NCBI GenBank assembly: GCA_028023455.1
Contig: JAQFVV010012531.1
Location: 2,728,001 to 2,792,000 of the forward strand
Direction of reading: 5' to 3'
DNA: 64,000 bases
DNA from: Epiperipatus broadwayi
Lineage: Eukaryota; Onychophora; Udeonychophora; Euonychophora; Peripatidae
Shown here piece by piece: positions 47,705 to 60,503 of the stretch. A model generated the notes under the pieces. The model was not told where the DNA came from. It ran no database searches and saw only the letters and a program-made list of their open reading frames with translations. The position numbers and the translations under genes were made by a program. Each line of letters opens with the position of its first letter. Position 1 is the first letter of the stretch.

Positions 47705-48735
47705 GTATTATTCACATAGTCTGCATGTAGAGTAAAAAAATTATATAGTCTATTATTACATTACTTTAAAAATTAAAGGCAATCCTTGTGGGCCACACCT
47801 ACAGCAGTTAGATTTTCCACTGCTAATTGATAACAATAAGTGTTTAATAAAAACAATAAAGTAATCAATAAAAATAAATGCATATATTTATTATTGAATA
47901 TAGATCTTGTTTGAAAACAATTTTCATTTTAGCAAGCAAAGCAGTAGTACCCATAAGAAAATAATTAATATTATTAAGTGTTAAAAAAAAATCCATAAGA
48001 AAGAAAATGTGGTAAGATGCCAAATACATACTGAATAGAATGTTTCATATTTTGCATTTAAACTAATTCCTGATGAAAATGTTAAATTTTCTATTTTTTG
48101 TACCCCCAAAAATTCAACATCTTAAAATGAGTACAATCAAAATCTAATGTCACTTACATATACTATTTCATAGTTGAAATGCTTCTCAATTTTTGTATTA
48201 GGGGGAAAAATTGTCTTTATTTTTAAAATGTCCATTTATTTTGAAATAAATTAAATATTTGTTAATTTACTATTATAGTATAATAAATTACATTAACCAG
48301 ATTTCTTCAGTACTTTTTTATTAAGTTGCTTTTATTTTTTTTGGTCAAAAAAATATGTGAAGTTATTTTGCACTTTTTTTTATTTCTTATAGATTTGTTG
48401 GAATCTCTTACGTGATACCATCTAGTGGATCAATTATCCAAATTCAAATAAAACACACTATACAGCATCTCTTTTTTATTCAGACAATTCATTATCATAT
48501 TGCTTGGATTATAATTTTACTTTGAAAACATTAATGAAAGGATTTGAGAATTAAGATAATTAACATACCCCATGCTAATGATTAAAACAAAAATATTTAT
48601 CTCAAATGATTACTACTTTATTCCAAATATTTTCATTCTTTTAATAATTCTTACTTCTTAAAAACCTTTTCATCATTCTTACCTCTTGAAAAGCATATAT
48701 TGTATAAATAAAGGTAGGTAGGTAAATGGTAAAAT
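47705..48735. other. AT-rich non-coding stretch
   Basis: Nothing recognised. Confidence 0.45.
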
Positions 48736-48739
48736 AATC

Positions 48740-49145
48740 TTTAAATAGCTCACTGTGGGATAAAACCTTCTCCAATAATGTCTCATAAAGGAGCAATGAA
48801 GAAGGCAAAATTCAGTATGATTGCCAATACTACATGGTGAAGATTTAAATGATTTCAGTTTTTGTTTCATTCTCTAGCTAAGAATAGCCATATACCTATT
48901 TATTGGCCAATATTAGATTAACTATTTTGGCTATGAAAAAAAATCCTGTTGAAAAAATTTTCAAATCTATTTAGTTTGGATTTGAATCTAGATTCTGGTC
49001 ATGACATGTGAATGCATTGTCATTGAATACAACACTTTAAAGATGGAGACATTTTTAAATAGCTTACTAACAGTCAAAGGTTCTTCCATATTCTTTCATA
49101 GAGGATTACTAAAAAGGAATATAATACTCATCTGTCTTACAACAT
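48740..49145 (+). repeat. Dispersed repeat family R1 copy plus adjacent partial copy
   Basis: 48740-49010 has AATGTCTCATAAAGGAGCAA, CTAGCTAAGAATAGCCATAT and TTGGCCAATATTAGATTAAC, then a B-box-like GATTTGAATCTAG. A second head (TTTCATAGAGGATTACTAAA) starts near 49097. Confidence 0.5.
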
Positions 49146-49149
49146 AATT

Positions 49150-50310
49150 ACTTGGTATTGGATATACTTTGAATGTGAATAATACACTAATTTACTTTAC
49201 AAAGATTGTACTTCCTGTATACATTCTCTAACAATTATTGTACTTTTATTAAATATACAAAAGATTACCATCATTCTCTAAGAGGTCGAAAATTATTTCA
49301 TCTTTTTTATTAATCAAATGCATTATTATTAACATATGCATGATCTTATTTTTTCTTACTCACTGTTTCAATATTTTTCATTTAGGTACAAAATCTTAAA
49401 TATTTTTTTAAATCATAACTTCAAAAATGTTATTACTAGAAAAAAAATGAATGAATTTTTACCTTTTTGCATTACCTTAAATGTAATTAAGTTGAGTCTC
49501 AAAATAAGATTTTTCATAAATATAATCTTCAGTTTGAATAGATTGTGACAAAATATCCTGATTATTAAAAATTACTTTTCAAATAAAATTAAAATATTTT
49601 AAAAACAATGAAATTATAATGTAAAAAATATATATATATTAGTTTTTGTTACAATAAAATATTTTATTTTCTACCACAATAAATTTATATGCTTCAAAAT
49701 AAACATTTTAATATTAAATAGAATATATGTAATTTTTATCAATATATTATAGACTAATTTAATATATTTTTTAAAATTAAAAAAAAAAAGCTATACCCCC
49801 CTCCTTCAAATCATAATACAATTTCTATCTAAATTCTCTGGTGTTGACACTTTGGCTTTAGAATTTTATCTTTTAATAAATCCTGCTATCTAAAAACAAA
49901 AATGAAAACTAAATATAGTCACTAGCATTAGAACCTCTTAACTTAGACTGACTCCACATTATCTTTTAACTTAGACTGACTCCATATTACAATGTGTTAT
50001 TAAAGAATGACCTTAAGGCAATGCAATATTGTGGTGAATTTCACAAAAAAAAAAAAAAGATTTGAAATACATTTTAACTAAAGCTGTTTCTTTAGTTAGC
50101 CTAGGTCATCACATTCTCACAATGACTTAGATTGTTTTCATATTTATTTAATATACAGTACAGGGGGAAAAAACATGCTACATTTTGTTACAATGTCCAC
50201 TTGTATACAAATATATACAGTAGTCCTTAAAACCAGTCAACACATAGACAATCCCAATGTCAATCAACAACCTCAACTATTGTCAAAACAACCTTTTAAG
50301 AATAAAGGTA
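49150..50310. other. AT-rich non-coding stretch
   Basis: No gene. A 23-bp duplication, TTAACTTAGACTGACTCCA(C/T)ATT, sits at about 49938 and 49967. Confidence 0.45.
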
Positions 50311-50323
50311 GAATTCCACTTTT

Positions 50324-50430
50324 TTTTTCCTATGTCACAGCATCGGCCGGGAGGCAAACCCACAACTGTCTGCAACCAACTACTTATTTGCTAGGCAACT
50401 ATGATGACTCTCGACTAACAACGCTTGACA
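50324..50430 (-). repeat. tRNA-related SINE, perfect 12-bp TSD
   Basis: AATTCCACTTTT lies at 50312-50323 and 50431-50442. The minus strand runs GTCAAGCGTTGTTAGTCG, CTAGCAAATAAGTAGTTGG, TTGTGGGTTTGCCTCCCGG (box B with changes), CCGATGCTGTGACATAGG and an A tail. Confidence 0.85.
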
Positions 50431-50442
50431 AATTCCACTTTT

Positions 50443-52920
50443 ATTTATAATCCAATATATTTATACAGATACTAAAGATTGCAACTTGATCACAAGGATT
50501 GAAATTATTGATACAAATAAATTTAAATAAATCTCCTTAATAAGCTATTCTGAAGGCAGACTAATAATTAAATATAACATTACAAACTGCGATTATAATT
50601 TTCAAATTATATCCAAAGTATTATTTAAATAATATAGTGTATAATAGCTCACATTTTGTTGATAAAACTGATTAGAATATAATATTATTTACTCAGCTGC
50701 AAGTATACAATACTTTTCAACATGCACATATATATATAACACAGATCCTAGGATGCATATATAAATTAAAATCATAAACAATTTTTAAAAAAAATAATAT
50801 TATTAATAAATTAAGGGACAACTTTACATATATTTTACAGTATATACTCATTCATGCATTCATTGAAGCAATAAGCAAAAAAAAACTAACTACTGCTATT
50901 AAATATGCTCCAGTCGATACTATTTTTTTTTTTCCGATAACTTTTTTCACTTATAGAAACATAATAGATTAGTCTCTTTTTCAAAAAATTATCTTTTTAT
51001 TTTTTTAAAATCAGTATTAACTTTAAATATGTTCTAAAATTTTGTAAACACTTTTAGTATTATTATTAGAAAATAATTTATTATATAAAATACTGCACTA
51101 CAAATTCAGAAAGGATACTAAAGGAAGAATAAAATGTAGGTGCTTTCAATATAAATCAAAGAAATTTTATTAATATATAGTCCTCTGAGATGGAAAACAA
51201 TTACTGGCATATTATAAAATTGTTTTATAAATTTTACTTTTTTAAAAATATGATTATGATAGCACTCGGAGAAAAAAATGACTGCCTGCATATCATAAAA
51301 TTTAAGAATTTTAATGATTTTTTTTTCTGTTTACTAATTTACATTTTTCTTTAAGTAGCATATAATTGATTTTGTACAATTGGCTAAAAGATAGTTCATG
51401 GCTCCACTATATATATTTACATTATATATATATATCACATTTCTTGCATGCATTCATGTGTGTATTAACAGTAAAAAAACAATCAACTTTTAATAAAATC
51501 ACTATCTGACATTACAAAAGAATATGAATCATTCAGATAAAAACAATATGAATTGAATTGTCTTGATAAATTATTTTAAAATTATAGTTCAGAAAGGTAA
51601 AATTGTAAAAATAAAGTTTTTCATCATTTTTAAAAATAACTCAGCCATATATATATACATATGTTTATGCATGAGAATATATATTCATATGTATGTTTGT
51701 ATAAATTTCCAAATAGTTATTACCCTATTTTGCACTTCCAGATTATGATGTCAATGTTATTAAATATAAATACTTGAAAATAATTTATCATAATACAATA
51801 TCAAAAATGAAAAGTTCTGACTTTTTTCAAATAAAAAACAAAACTATTAGTAATAATAATAATCACTAATTACTCTTATTTATCATTTTAATCAAAATTT
51901 TATACAGAATAATTTAATAGAAATAAATTTCCTATTTTAAAACTTATATATGAAAATTCACAATTTATGCATAAATTTAAAAATTAATAATCTTTTAAAA
52001 TGTTTAAATTCTTTATTTTTGTGTTTTATAGTACCAATTACATTTTCTCTCAGCTATTATATTTTTTTCATTAGTATGTAACTTAATATTATTGTGAAAA
52101 TTGCATTTTCAATCAAATACAGAAAAAGTACACATGTTGTATGTGGAACACAAACAGTTAATCATATGGTTTTAAAAGTGAACATAATAAATTGTGATTT
52201 AAAGTATGTGACAAAATATTTAAGAAAATTATGATGAGTGGTTAAATGCAAATATGGGTAATACACCATTAATCCAAAATTCTGATTCCTGGGCATTTTT
52301 GGATTTGCTAATTTTTCACAGGCAATAAGTCTTTGAATATGTATGAACTAATGCATTTTCCCTCCAAATGCATAAATCATGTGTTAATAACTTAAATTTA
52401 CTGAATAACTTTTATTCACAACTTTATTGAATCACATGATCACCATCTCTATACTAGCACTACTGTATGGGGAGTTTTGCCTTTGTTTACAACTTTATTG
52501 AATATTATATCATATAAATATACTCATATATATATACATAAAGCATAATAAGTAATTTAGTTCTAAGGCTAATAATTTTTGAGTTTACTTTCACTATTCT
52601 TTTGTGGAGAAAACAGGATAAGTCTTCACTTTTAAAATGATAGTTGGTTATTTTATCAATATGCTTTTAAAAATATATGCCTGTTAAATGTTCAGCAAGA
52701 AGTCCTGTAGAGTAGGCATCAGAATAATATAATCAGTTGCTCTTTATCATAAATAGTTTGCTACTTCAAATCACCCTATTAACATTTTTGTAGAATTTCA
52801 ATTTTAAAGTTATACCTAAACTTTAATGAATTCTTACATAATTTTATTAAATAAAATTGTATTTACATTGTCACATAGGTGTGTTTTGTATAAACGCAGA
52901 CTAAATAATTAGCAAGAAAA
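50443..52920. other. AT-rich non-coding stretch
   Basis: No gene. (TA)n runs near 51421 and 51647. Around 52268-52320 the text CATTAATCCAAAATTCTGAT resembles Tigger/pogo-type subterminal sequence but no paired end was found. Confidence 0.45.
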
Positions 52921-52922
52921 TA

Positions 52923-53765
52923 TAGGCAGTCCCATAGTTAAGAACTTAATTGGTTCCTTATGTGTGTTTGAAAGTTGAAATTGTTTGAAAGTTGAGGTAT
53001 ATTAAAAAAAACATTAAAAAGGGTTTTCAAAATGCAATATTTATTTTTTATTGATTAATATCTGGAATTTTGTTTACAAATTTATCAAGAGTTAATTGAA
53101 TTGTATTCTTTTTTCTTCTCTTGATAAAGAATTCTGCAACACTGACTTTTTCTATTGCTCCGTACACGAGATATACACTCTCCATTGGGATAACATTCTT
53201 CCATGATGGTTAAAAATTTGTCAAGATGCATGAAGGCTTCATTCATATTCTTGATTGTTAAATTCTTAATAATAAGTTCATTATCAGGTTCTTCTTCATT
53301 TTGTATTTCATTCACCTCTTGTAGTTTAATTTAAGTCTTCATTTGACAGACATTCTGAGTGAGATTGCATTAACTCATCAATATCTCTATCAGTGACATT
53401 GCTTGCTACAAATTCAACAGCATAGCCTTCTTTTAATTCTTTCTTCCAATCTTCATACAAACTAAGAGCCTTAGCTTGAATAATTGATAAACTCATTGGA
53501 CTTCAATCCATAAAACCAAAGATTTCTCCATTTCATCCATTACTCTGCCATATCTTTTTGAAAACAATTTTTGAAGAAACACTTCCACAATTTTTAACAT
53601 ATTCCTTAATTTTATTCATTTTCCACAATTGTATATATTGTTGATCACTTTAAATTATATGAACGTGCGATTGAAGCAAAAGATTCACCATTTTCAGAAT
53701 GTCTAATTATATCCTTTTTTACATCGACTGTTTGGAGTTTGAGACCTTGATTTCTTTTTGGTTGT
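52923..53765 (-). pseudogene. Tigger/pogo transposase, catalytic domain deleted (TIGD1-like)
   Basis: At the 5' side the minus strand reads KRNQGLKLQTVDVKKDIIRH, then SENGESFASIARSYNLK (53762-53645), the CENP-B-type helix-turn-helix. It continues with MDEMEKSLVLWIE and IIQAKALSLYEDWKKE (53545-53440), the second DNA-binding unit. It then jumps directly to VTDRDIDELMQSHSECLSNE (about 53400-53340), the acidic C-terminal tail, which runs to 53085 (HLDKFLTIMEE). The DDE integrase-like domain between is missing. A terminal repeat GGCAGTCCCATAGTTAAGAA lies at about 52925. The other end is lost at the junction near 53765. Confidence 0.8.
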
Positions 53766-54031
53766 ATCAACACTGCTGTTTTTTGTTTCTCACCAAAATA
53801 GAAATATATACAGTATATTGTAATGGTCAGGTTTGTACATTTGCTCAACAGATTGAGAGTCCAAGTCAGAGAACCAAAAGCTGACCAAGTCGGGATAGTA
53901 ATACCCTATGTCTGATCATACCTTAACTCTCTCACTCGTGCTTCCAAGACAACCCATAGCGAATGACATGCCTGAGGTTACACTTGATATCTTTTTAATC
54001 ACGTTCCAGCAAAGCAGTAAAACATGAGACA
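53763..54031 (-). repeat. Possible LTR with polypurine tract
   Basis: On the minus strand the purine run AGGGGGGAA (54040-54032) is followed directly by TGTCTCATGTTTTACTG, and a TG...CA unit of about 269 bp would end at TTGATACA beside the Tigger coding start. That is the layout of a 3' LTR after its polypurine tract. No second LTR, primer site or gag-pol coding was found, so this remains tentative. Confidence 0.35.
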
Positions 54032-54190
54032 TTCCCCCCTATTACATATTCTATTATAAAACTTAACTAGTGATTCATAAGATAATGAGCAAGTGATGAG
54101 ACTGAGACAAATTTATATTTCATAAATTTAATATAACATTTAATAAATACTAAAGCATAGTAAGTGGTGTATAGCTAGCTCACACGCAGG

Positions 54191-54313
54191 TGAGTGGATT
54201 CTCAGGGTTATAAAATAATATCACAAAGCAATGAGTGGGTTCTCAGGGTTATCAAACAATATTACAAAGAAATGAGTGGATTCTCAGGGTTATAAAATAA
54301 TATTACAAAGCAA
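54191..54313. repeat. Tandem array, 41 bp x 3
   Basis: Units begin at 54191, 54232 and 54273 with TGAGTGG(A/G)TTCTCAGGG and differ at only a few sites. Confidence 0.95.
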
Positions 54314-55249
54314 TAGACTTTTAATAAGCTTATGTCATCTTTCATGTTCTAATTCACGCTATGTTTTATATATTGGAAATCAGTTATAGCTAGCTAGAGT
54401 GATCGATTGAGGAATAAATGATAGAGATTATTGGTTTAAGATTATATCATTGTTACTAAGTTTAAGATTATATTATAATTACGAAGTTTAAAATTATATC
54501 ATAAATATATTCAAAATCATATTATAGAGACAGTTGCGTGATATATAATGGTTATACAGATAAACACATTAATTCAGACTCTAGATCGGATCAAAGCCGA
54601 AGTACTTTCTAGGGAAGTGGAACTGAGACGTGATGGCAGTGGAACGTTAGATTCTAGTGCGTTAGAAACTAGAGTATCAGATAAGTGCGACTCGAATGCA
54701 TTCTTAATGGAGTTTATTACCTAGTAAACGGTTCCCTAACCGATCTGCTTGCTATAACGGAAGAGGCCTTTTAATTAAGTGAACAGAAGAATGGCTTATG
54801 AGCCTTTTGGAAACACTTTGGTTCCGTTAAGTACGAGTAACTGTCACATTTGCCTAAACTTTCGAGGCGTGACTTGATGAAATACGAAGAATTGTCGCAG
54901 TTGCCTAAACTTTCGAGACGTGGCTGGACGTGGAACAATCTTGAGATGGGCCATTATACATAGCAAGTAGATATGCATATTTATGCAAATTAGCAATACA
55001 TTCGCAACGCTAAATTAATATTTTATAAATTAATTACGCCAAAATCTTAGCTTCTTCAGTGCTACTACCACCGGTTAGTTCATAAATGGGCTTATTAAAT
55101 TATATGATAAAAGCGATAATGAGAATCTGATTTAAGGTTTCTCTGCATAGCTACTTATTCTCTAATTCGAAGTTATAGCAAACTTTTAAGATTTTTTAGA
55201 ACTGGGAACATTAGTTATATGTAGTATAACTACATCTAATATCAAACTG

Positions 55250-55715
55250 ATTTTTAAATAATAAAATATGAGTTATTAAAATAGCTCACGCAAATTATCG
55301 ATTTATAAATAAATTACTCATCTTAAATAATTCGTTAAAATAGATCTTACTAATAATGCAAAATGTTTTGAATAGCGAATGCAAACCTACATTTTAAATA
55401 GCTTGCGTAAAATATACTTTTTCATATAAATGGCAAAATACATATTTTAAATCACTTACGCAAATATAATTCTTAAATAATCTGGGCAAAAATATGCGTT
55501 TTAAATAATATATGCAATATACGTTTTAACTAACTTTAGCAAACATTTTCATTCTATATAACTTGAGAAAGAGATGAGTTTTAAATAATATACGCAAAAT
55601 ATACATTTTAAATAACTTTAGTAAAAGATTTCGATTTTCAATAACTTGCGTTTTAAATAATATACGCAAATATACATTTTTAAATAACTTTAGCAAAAAG
55701 ATTTTAAATCACTTA
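55250..55715. repeat. Degenerate tandem array, units of about 23-48 bp
   Basis: Recurring phrases are TTTTAAATAA, TATACGCAAA, ATATACATTTTAAATAAC and TTTAGCAAA in alternating order, at least eight half-units. The best pair is at about 55577-55625 and 55649-55695. Confidence 0.75.
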
Positions 55716-55820
55716 TTCGGACATTATAAATATCGATTCACTCACCACATATAATTCAGAAGAGTCTTGACTATATTCTTTATATCGCAATACTCTGATA
55801 TGATAAAAGTGGTTACTCAC

Positions 55821-55832
55821 TCCCCCCCCCCC
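55821..55832. repeat. C-run
   Basis: About twelve C in a row. Confidence 0.8.
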
Positions 55833-55869
55833 CCGATAATTTATTAACACACAAGACTCCGTTCTGATA

Positions 55870-56620
55870 AAAACACAGCATAAATCCATAACCTAGAACC
55901 AACATGAGTAAAGTAACCTCTTTACAAAACACAAATACATCTACATGAGGGCAACATTCTTCAAATCACTTACCAACAAAAAAAAAAAACTTTTATATTG
56001 TTCTATTTTAATAATTAGCAGTTTAGCCTACTTCTAAAATAAATCCAAATTATAAATATGGTTATTATGATTTACTTGGGACAGTAAATATGGTTCACTG
56101 GAAATTTTAATCTTTTTCTATGAGATAATCGTCAACTTCATTTAACTCTTTATACCTTAAAGCTACATGCCTTGGAAAATATAGTACTGGAACTGATTTT
56201 TCATACATGGTATTTTAGAAATTTTCACTAACTTCTTTGTTTTTGAAGTAATCCCATTTTATACTTACAAGATAGAAATAATATCTGTTGAATGGTTTTG
56301 TCTCCAAAACAACAATTAATAGGAACTGTTTAGCAACAAATGTTAGGTATCTAGTTTTTACCATCCACTTTACAGAAGCATGATTAAGATAGCAACAGCA
56401 TATGATAAACCATTTAATAAGCATAAAACTGGTATCATCATTAGCAGCAGTCAATCATAAATATGAAAAATTGATAAACAAAAAATAACATATTAGAAAT
56501 TAGTTTAATTCATTAACACTGATGAAAAATTAACAAAAACAAAAAGAGAATTACATACATTAGCTGTCAATAAAGTATATCTACAATGTTCCTTGACTTG
56601 ATTATCCATTTTACATAATA
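55870..56620. other. AT-rich non-coding stretch
   Basis: Nothing recognised. Confidence 0.45.
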
Positions 56621-56623
56621 TAA

Positions 56624-57407
56624 CAGTGAGAAATATTGATTACTATAGTTACTGTGAATGTTTAGGTGGTGACTGGTTGGAATCTAATTACATCATTATC
56701 CCAGATTAGCTTTAGGCACTATTTCGCTTATTATTTCTAAATAATACATAGCAAATTTAAAAGTATTGCATTAAGTAATGTTATAGATGACTATTTATTA
56801 GTCTGCATTATAGTGACATGTTTATTCATATTTAAAGAGGTTTATTTAAACTTCATTGTAACAATATTTCATACTCTGTAGTCAAGTTGCAATCTTTAAG
56901 TGTCCATATATATTCAATGGACCATTAGTAAGAATGAATTTCCATTCTTGCTATAAAAAGGTGAGAAGGTTGCCTTGACAGCAGTGAGAAATATTGATTA
57001 CTATAGTTACTGTGAATGTTTAGGTGGTGACTGGTTGGAATCTAATTACATCATTATCCCAGATTAGCTTTAGGCACTATTTCGCTTATTATTTCTAAAT
57101 AATACATGGGAAATTTAAAAGTATTGCATTAAGTAATGTTATAGATGACTATTTATTAGTCTGCATTATAGTGACATGTTTATTCATGTTTAAAGAGGTT
57201 TATTTAAACTTCATTGTAACAATATTTCATACTCTGTAGTCAAGTTGCAATCCTTAAGTGTCCATATATATTCAATGGACCATTAGTAAGAATGGATTTC
57301 CATTCTTGCTATTAAAAAGGTGAGAAGGTTGCCTTGACAGCAGTGAGAAATATTGATTACTATAGTTACTGTGAATGTTTAGGTGGTGACTAGTTGGAAT
57401 CTAATTA
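56624..57407. repeat. Tandem duplication, 358-359 bp x 2.2
   Basis: CAGTGAGAAATATTGATTAC starts units at 56624, 56982 and 57341. The third is cut after about 67 bp. Units differ by only a handful of substitutions and one 1-bp indel, so the event is recent. Each unit contains small dyads (CCATATATATTCAATGG, GAATGAATTTCCATTC). No coding. Confidence 0.95.
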
Positions 57408-57409
57408 TA

Positions 57410-58370
57410 ATATAACATTTATACCATTTTGGGTTTTAACATATGTAAAGTTGTATCTTAAGATTCAGAGATTAACTCATCATATAAATATCAAGAAAGA
57501 ATTGGAATGATTAACACAATAACAAAGAAGAATCCTTCAGGTCTTACATGTTTCAAAGTAATGTTTGCTATTCTAAATAAATTTGTCATGACATCTTTAT
57601 CCAGTCTTTTTCTCAAAACAAATAAATTGCTTTCATTTTAAAGCAAAATATGTGCTTTATTATGTTTTTACCTTGACTATATTAAATAATAAAAATATAA
57701 ACATACTATCACAAGAAAGTACCATCACATGACCTCATGTTTATTTATATATTTCCAAGAATCTGTCATTCTATTACAGAATCATCTATTGTAATCTTCA
57801 GTAATCAATGAACACAAGATAATATCATACTATAGCTAATATCAAATGTATAATAACTATGCAAGTGATTTAGAATGAGTTTAAAACTTAAGAGCTTACT
57901 TATTTTTTAATTTCAGGTTATTAACTTGAAGAGTGCAAAAAAAAACAAAAGGGGGCTGCAAGTCTACTAACGATGGATATGGGCATTTTATAGCACTATA
58001 CCATGCAGTAACCACTTATTATTTAAATTTACAATAAACAGCTCTAGAGTAAAATGAAGATAACTGCTCTTGGATATCAAAAAAAAAAAAAAAAATCTAT
58101 TAAGAAAAATCTTATTTCATATTTGGATTCAGCAATTAAAGAATATGCTTAGGTCACATTTGAAACTCTGAAAAAAATTGTTCTTAAGTAGTTATTAAGA
58201 AATTCAGTGTGACACAAAGAGTATATACATTTGTTATGCTAATATCTGAATTCAAATTCATCTGGATAAATCTTGGAATTTTTTTGGTCACAATAACAAT
58301 AAGACTTAAGGTTAATCTGTCAGGTAACTAATTTAGCTAGCAAGCAATGAAACAAAAGATAAACTAAGCC
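57410..58370. other. AT-rich non-coding stretch
   Basis: Nothing recognised; A-runs near 58080. Confidence 0.45.
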
Positions 58371-58374
58371 TTTT

Positions 58375-58655
58375 TAACAAATAGTTTACTGAGAGAAAAG
58401 GCCTTCAACAAAGCCTCTCATAGAGGAATAATAAGGAGTCGGCAGTATTCACCAGCCTTACCAACTGCTAAGAGGTAAGGATATATATATTTCCACTCTT
58501 GTTTTATCTTCTGGCTAAGAATAAGTAAATATCAATTTACTGACCAACATTAGATGATTAGCTCAGTTGACTATGGGCTAACTACCTGAGAGAAAAAGGC
58601 TAAGCTTTTTAAACTATTTTATTTAGGCCTAGTTCAAACTCAGTTTATAGACATT
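58375..58655 (+). repeat. Dispersed repeat family R1, longest copy
   Basis: The copy runs GCCTCTCATAGAGGAATAAT, CAGTATTCACCAGCCTTACC, TCTGGCTAAGAATAAG, TTACTGACCAACATTAGATG. The tRNA-like part is TTAGCTCAGTTGACTATGGG (box A), CTACCTGAGAG, and a B-box-like TAGTTCAAACTC near 58631. Length about 280 bp suggests a tRNA-derived SINE carrying its tRNA-like part toward the right end. Confidence 0.6.
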
Positions 58656-58659
58656 CATT

Positions 58660-60020
58660 TCTGCATCACGAAGTCTTTCAAACCATTCAATATTGATCAG
58701 TAAATGATATCGAACTTATTAACTGGAGAATAAAGGTTTCAGATTAATTTGGGTGGTCCGATGAGTATCGAAATGTTCGCTGTAAAAATAACAAAAAAAT
58801 ACCACCATCGTAATAAAATGCAACATCATCAATTGGTATTTTCATGGACACAAAAACCTATATATATACTTTTCCGTTTAAATTCATTAATTAAAACTGT
58901 GATTATATTTTTCTGCAATATTTATAATTGCAATAAAAAAATTGAATAACAAATTTAACTAGTGAAATGATTTTTCATTTCAATCATGCCACATGGCAAG
59001 AAAAGTGTTAAATGGAATTTAACAATGCTATGCAATAATAGGTTTTTTTTTTCCTAGGGCTTTCTGATTGATAAACAGTCCCCGGATTCATTCTTTGTAA
59101 ATAAATAATATTTCTGGCAAAACAAATGCTTTCAAAGAATATACATCGCAAAAAATAATAATATTAATGTAAATGGGAAAAAATGAATGCGATCGCATTA
59201 TCAAAACATTGAAATGCTTAAAGGAATGAGAAACACTAAGAATATTGAGATTAAAAAAGAATACGAAACTCAAGTCAAAAATAGGAATTCAGTAATGCGA
59301 TTATAATTGTAAAAACATGCAAAAATTATATTTTGAGTAAAGTGGATGAAAGAAAAAAGTTATATAATTTAGATGCTGAATTAAAAACAACGAAGATTTA
59401 AGATATAATATTTTTGTTGTGTAATATTTTTCCTACACTACTCTCACGCAAGACAGGACTGGTTTATATCGACTTTTAATCCCTACTTCTATTTCTTTTT
59501 TGGATTATAACTTAAGATATTAGGCGTATGTATAGGCTATGTAATATTACAAACACTAGCTCAATACTGAAATGTTAAAATAATCGGGATTAAGACAATA
59601 TCAAGCAATGCAAATTGATAATTGTCTAGTATTATTACGACGTTACTGGACTACTCTATTGTTTTGATATCTTCATCCACTTATGGGCAGAAAATTTAAT
59701 TTATATATATATACCAACTTTTCTAGAGGTAAATAACCACGATTGTTTTGTCTGTACTTTCTTATAGTAATCATTAAATTTTCAATCATCATATAGCGTA
59801 TATGAATGTATTCATAATATTTTCTACTATATGAAGGAACATATCTAGCTAAGTAAGCTTATTACAATTATTTTTTTTTTTTGCATAATTTATTCATGTA
59901 TTTAAAATATATATATAAAGTTTTATTGCTGAAAAGTATTAAAGTATATTTCCTTTGATTTTTCATATTTGCAGAGGTAGTACATTTCCTGCCATGCTCA
60001 CAACCTGGAATCAAGAAACA
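58660..60020. other. AT-rich non-coding stretch
   Basis: Nothing recognised. Confidence 0.45.
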
Positions 60021-60024
60021 GGAA

Positions 60025-60200
60025 TTTTTTTCAAGTACTGGTTCTTAGCCAACATTTTATCTATAGTAATCAAATGACTATCTAGCTATTAAAAGTGCAA
60101 CAAAAAAAAAGATTCACACTCTTACCATCCAGCAATTGATAAGCCTAGTGAATACTACTTTCTTCAATGTTTTCCTATGAGAGGGTGATGTAGTGACCAT
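60025..60200 (-). repeat. Dispersed repeat family R1 copy
   Basis: The minus strand reads CCCTCTCATAGGAAAACA, GTAGTATTCACTAGGCTTAT, CAATTGCTGGATGGTAAG, and ends TTGGCTAAGAACCAG. Confidence 0.5.
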
Positions 60201-60503
60201 TATTAAAAAAAAAAAATTATTTATCTTTTTTTTTTTTTGCCATATTTAAAATATTTCTATAAATTTATTTTATTTGAAACATTTTTTTAATAGTATTTAA
60301 AATAATGGATTCTATATAATTAAGTATTATATATAAAATCACTATTTTCTCTGTGTATGATTGATGAAGGCTGCCAGGTGTCAAATTAAAAAAAAGGTAT
60401 TACATTTGTCTGTATGATGAAGAATATTTTATGTGAACGAAGTAATTTCACCACTAATAGTTTTCTGTAAAACTGTCAAATTCACCTATCAAATATAACA
60501 GGT

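Larger units (their letters stand above)
54041..55860. other. Less AT-rich island, unclassified, no coding
   Basis: Composition differs from the surroundings (many CG dinucleotides between 54590 and 55070). It holds a 41-bp tandem array, a two-copy repeat of GCCTAAACTTTCGAG(G/A)CGTG (54852 and 54907), and a long degenerate array. No frame is open on either strand. It could be the non-coding inside of the putative LTR element. Confidence 0.4.
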
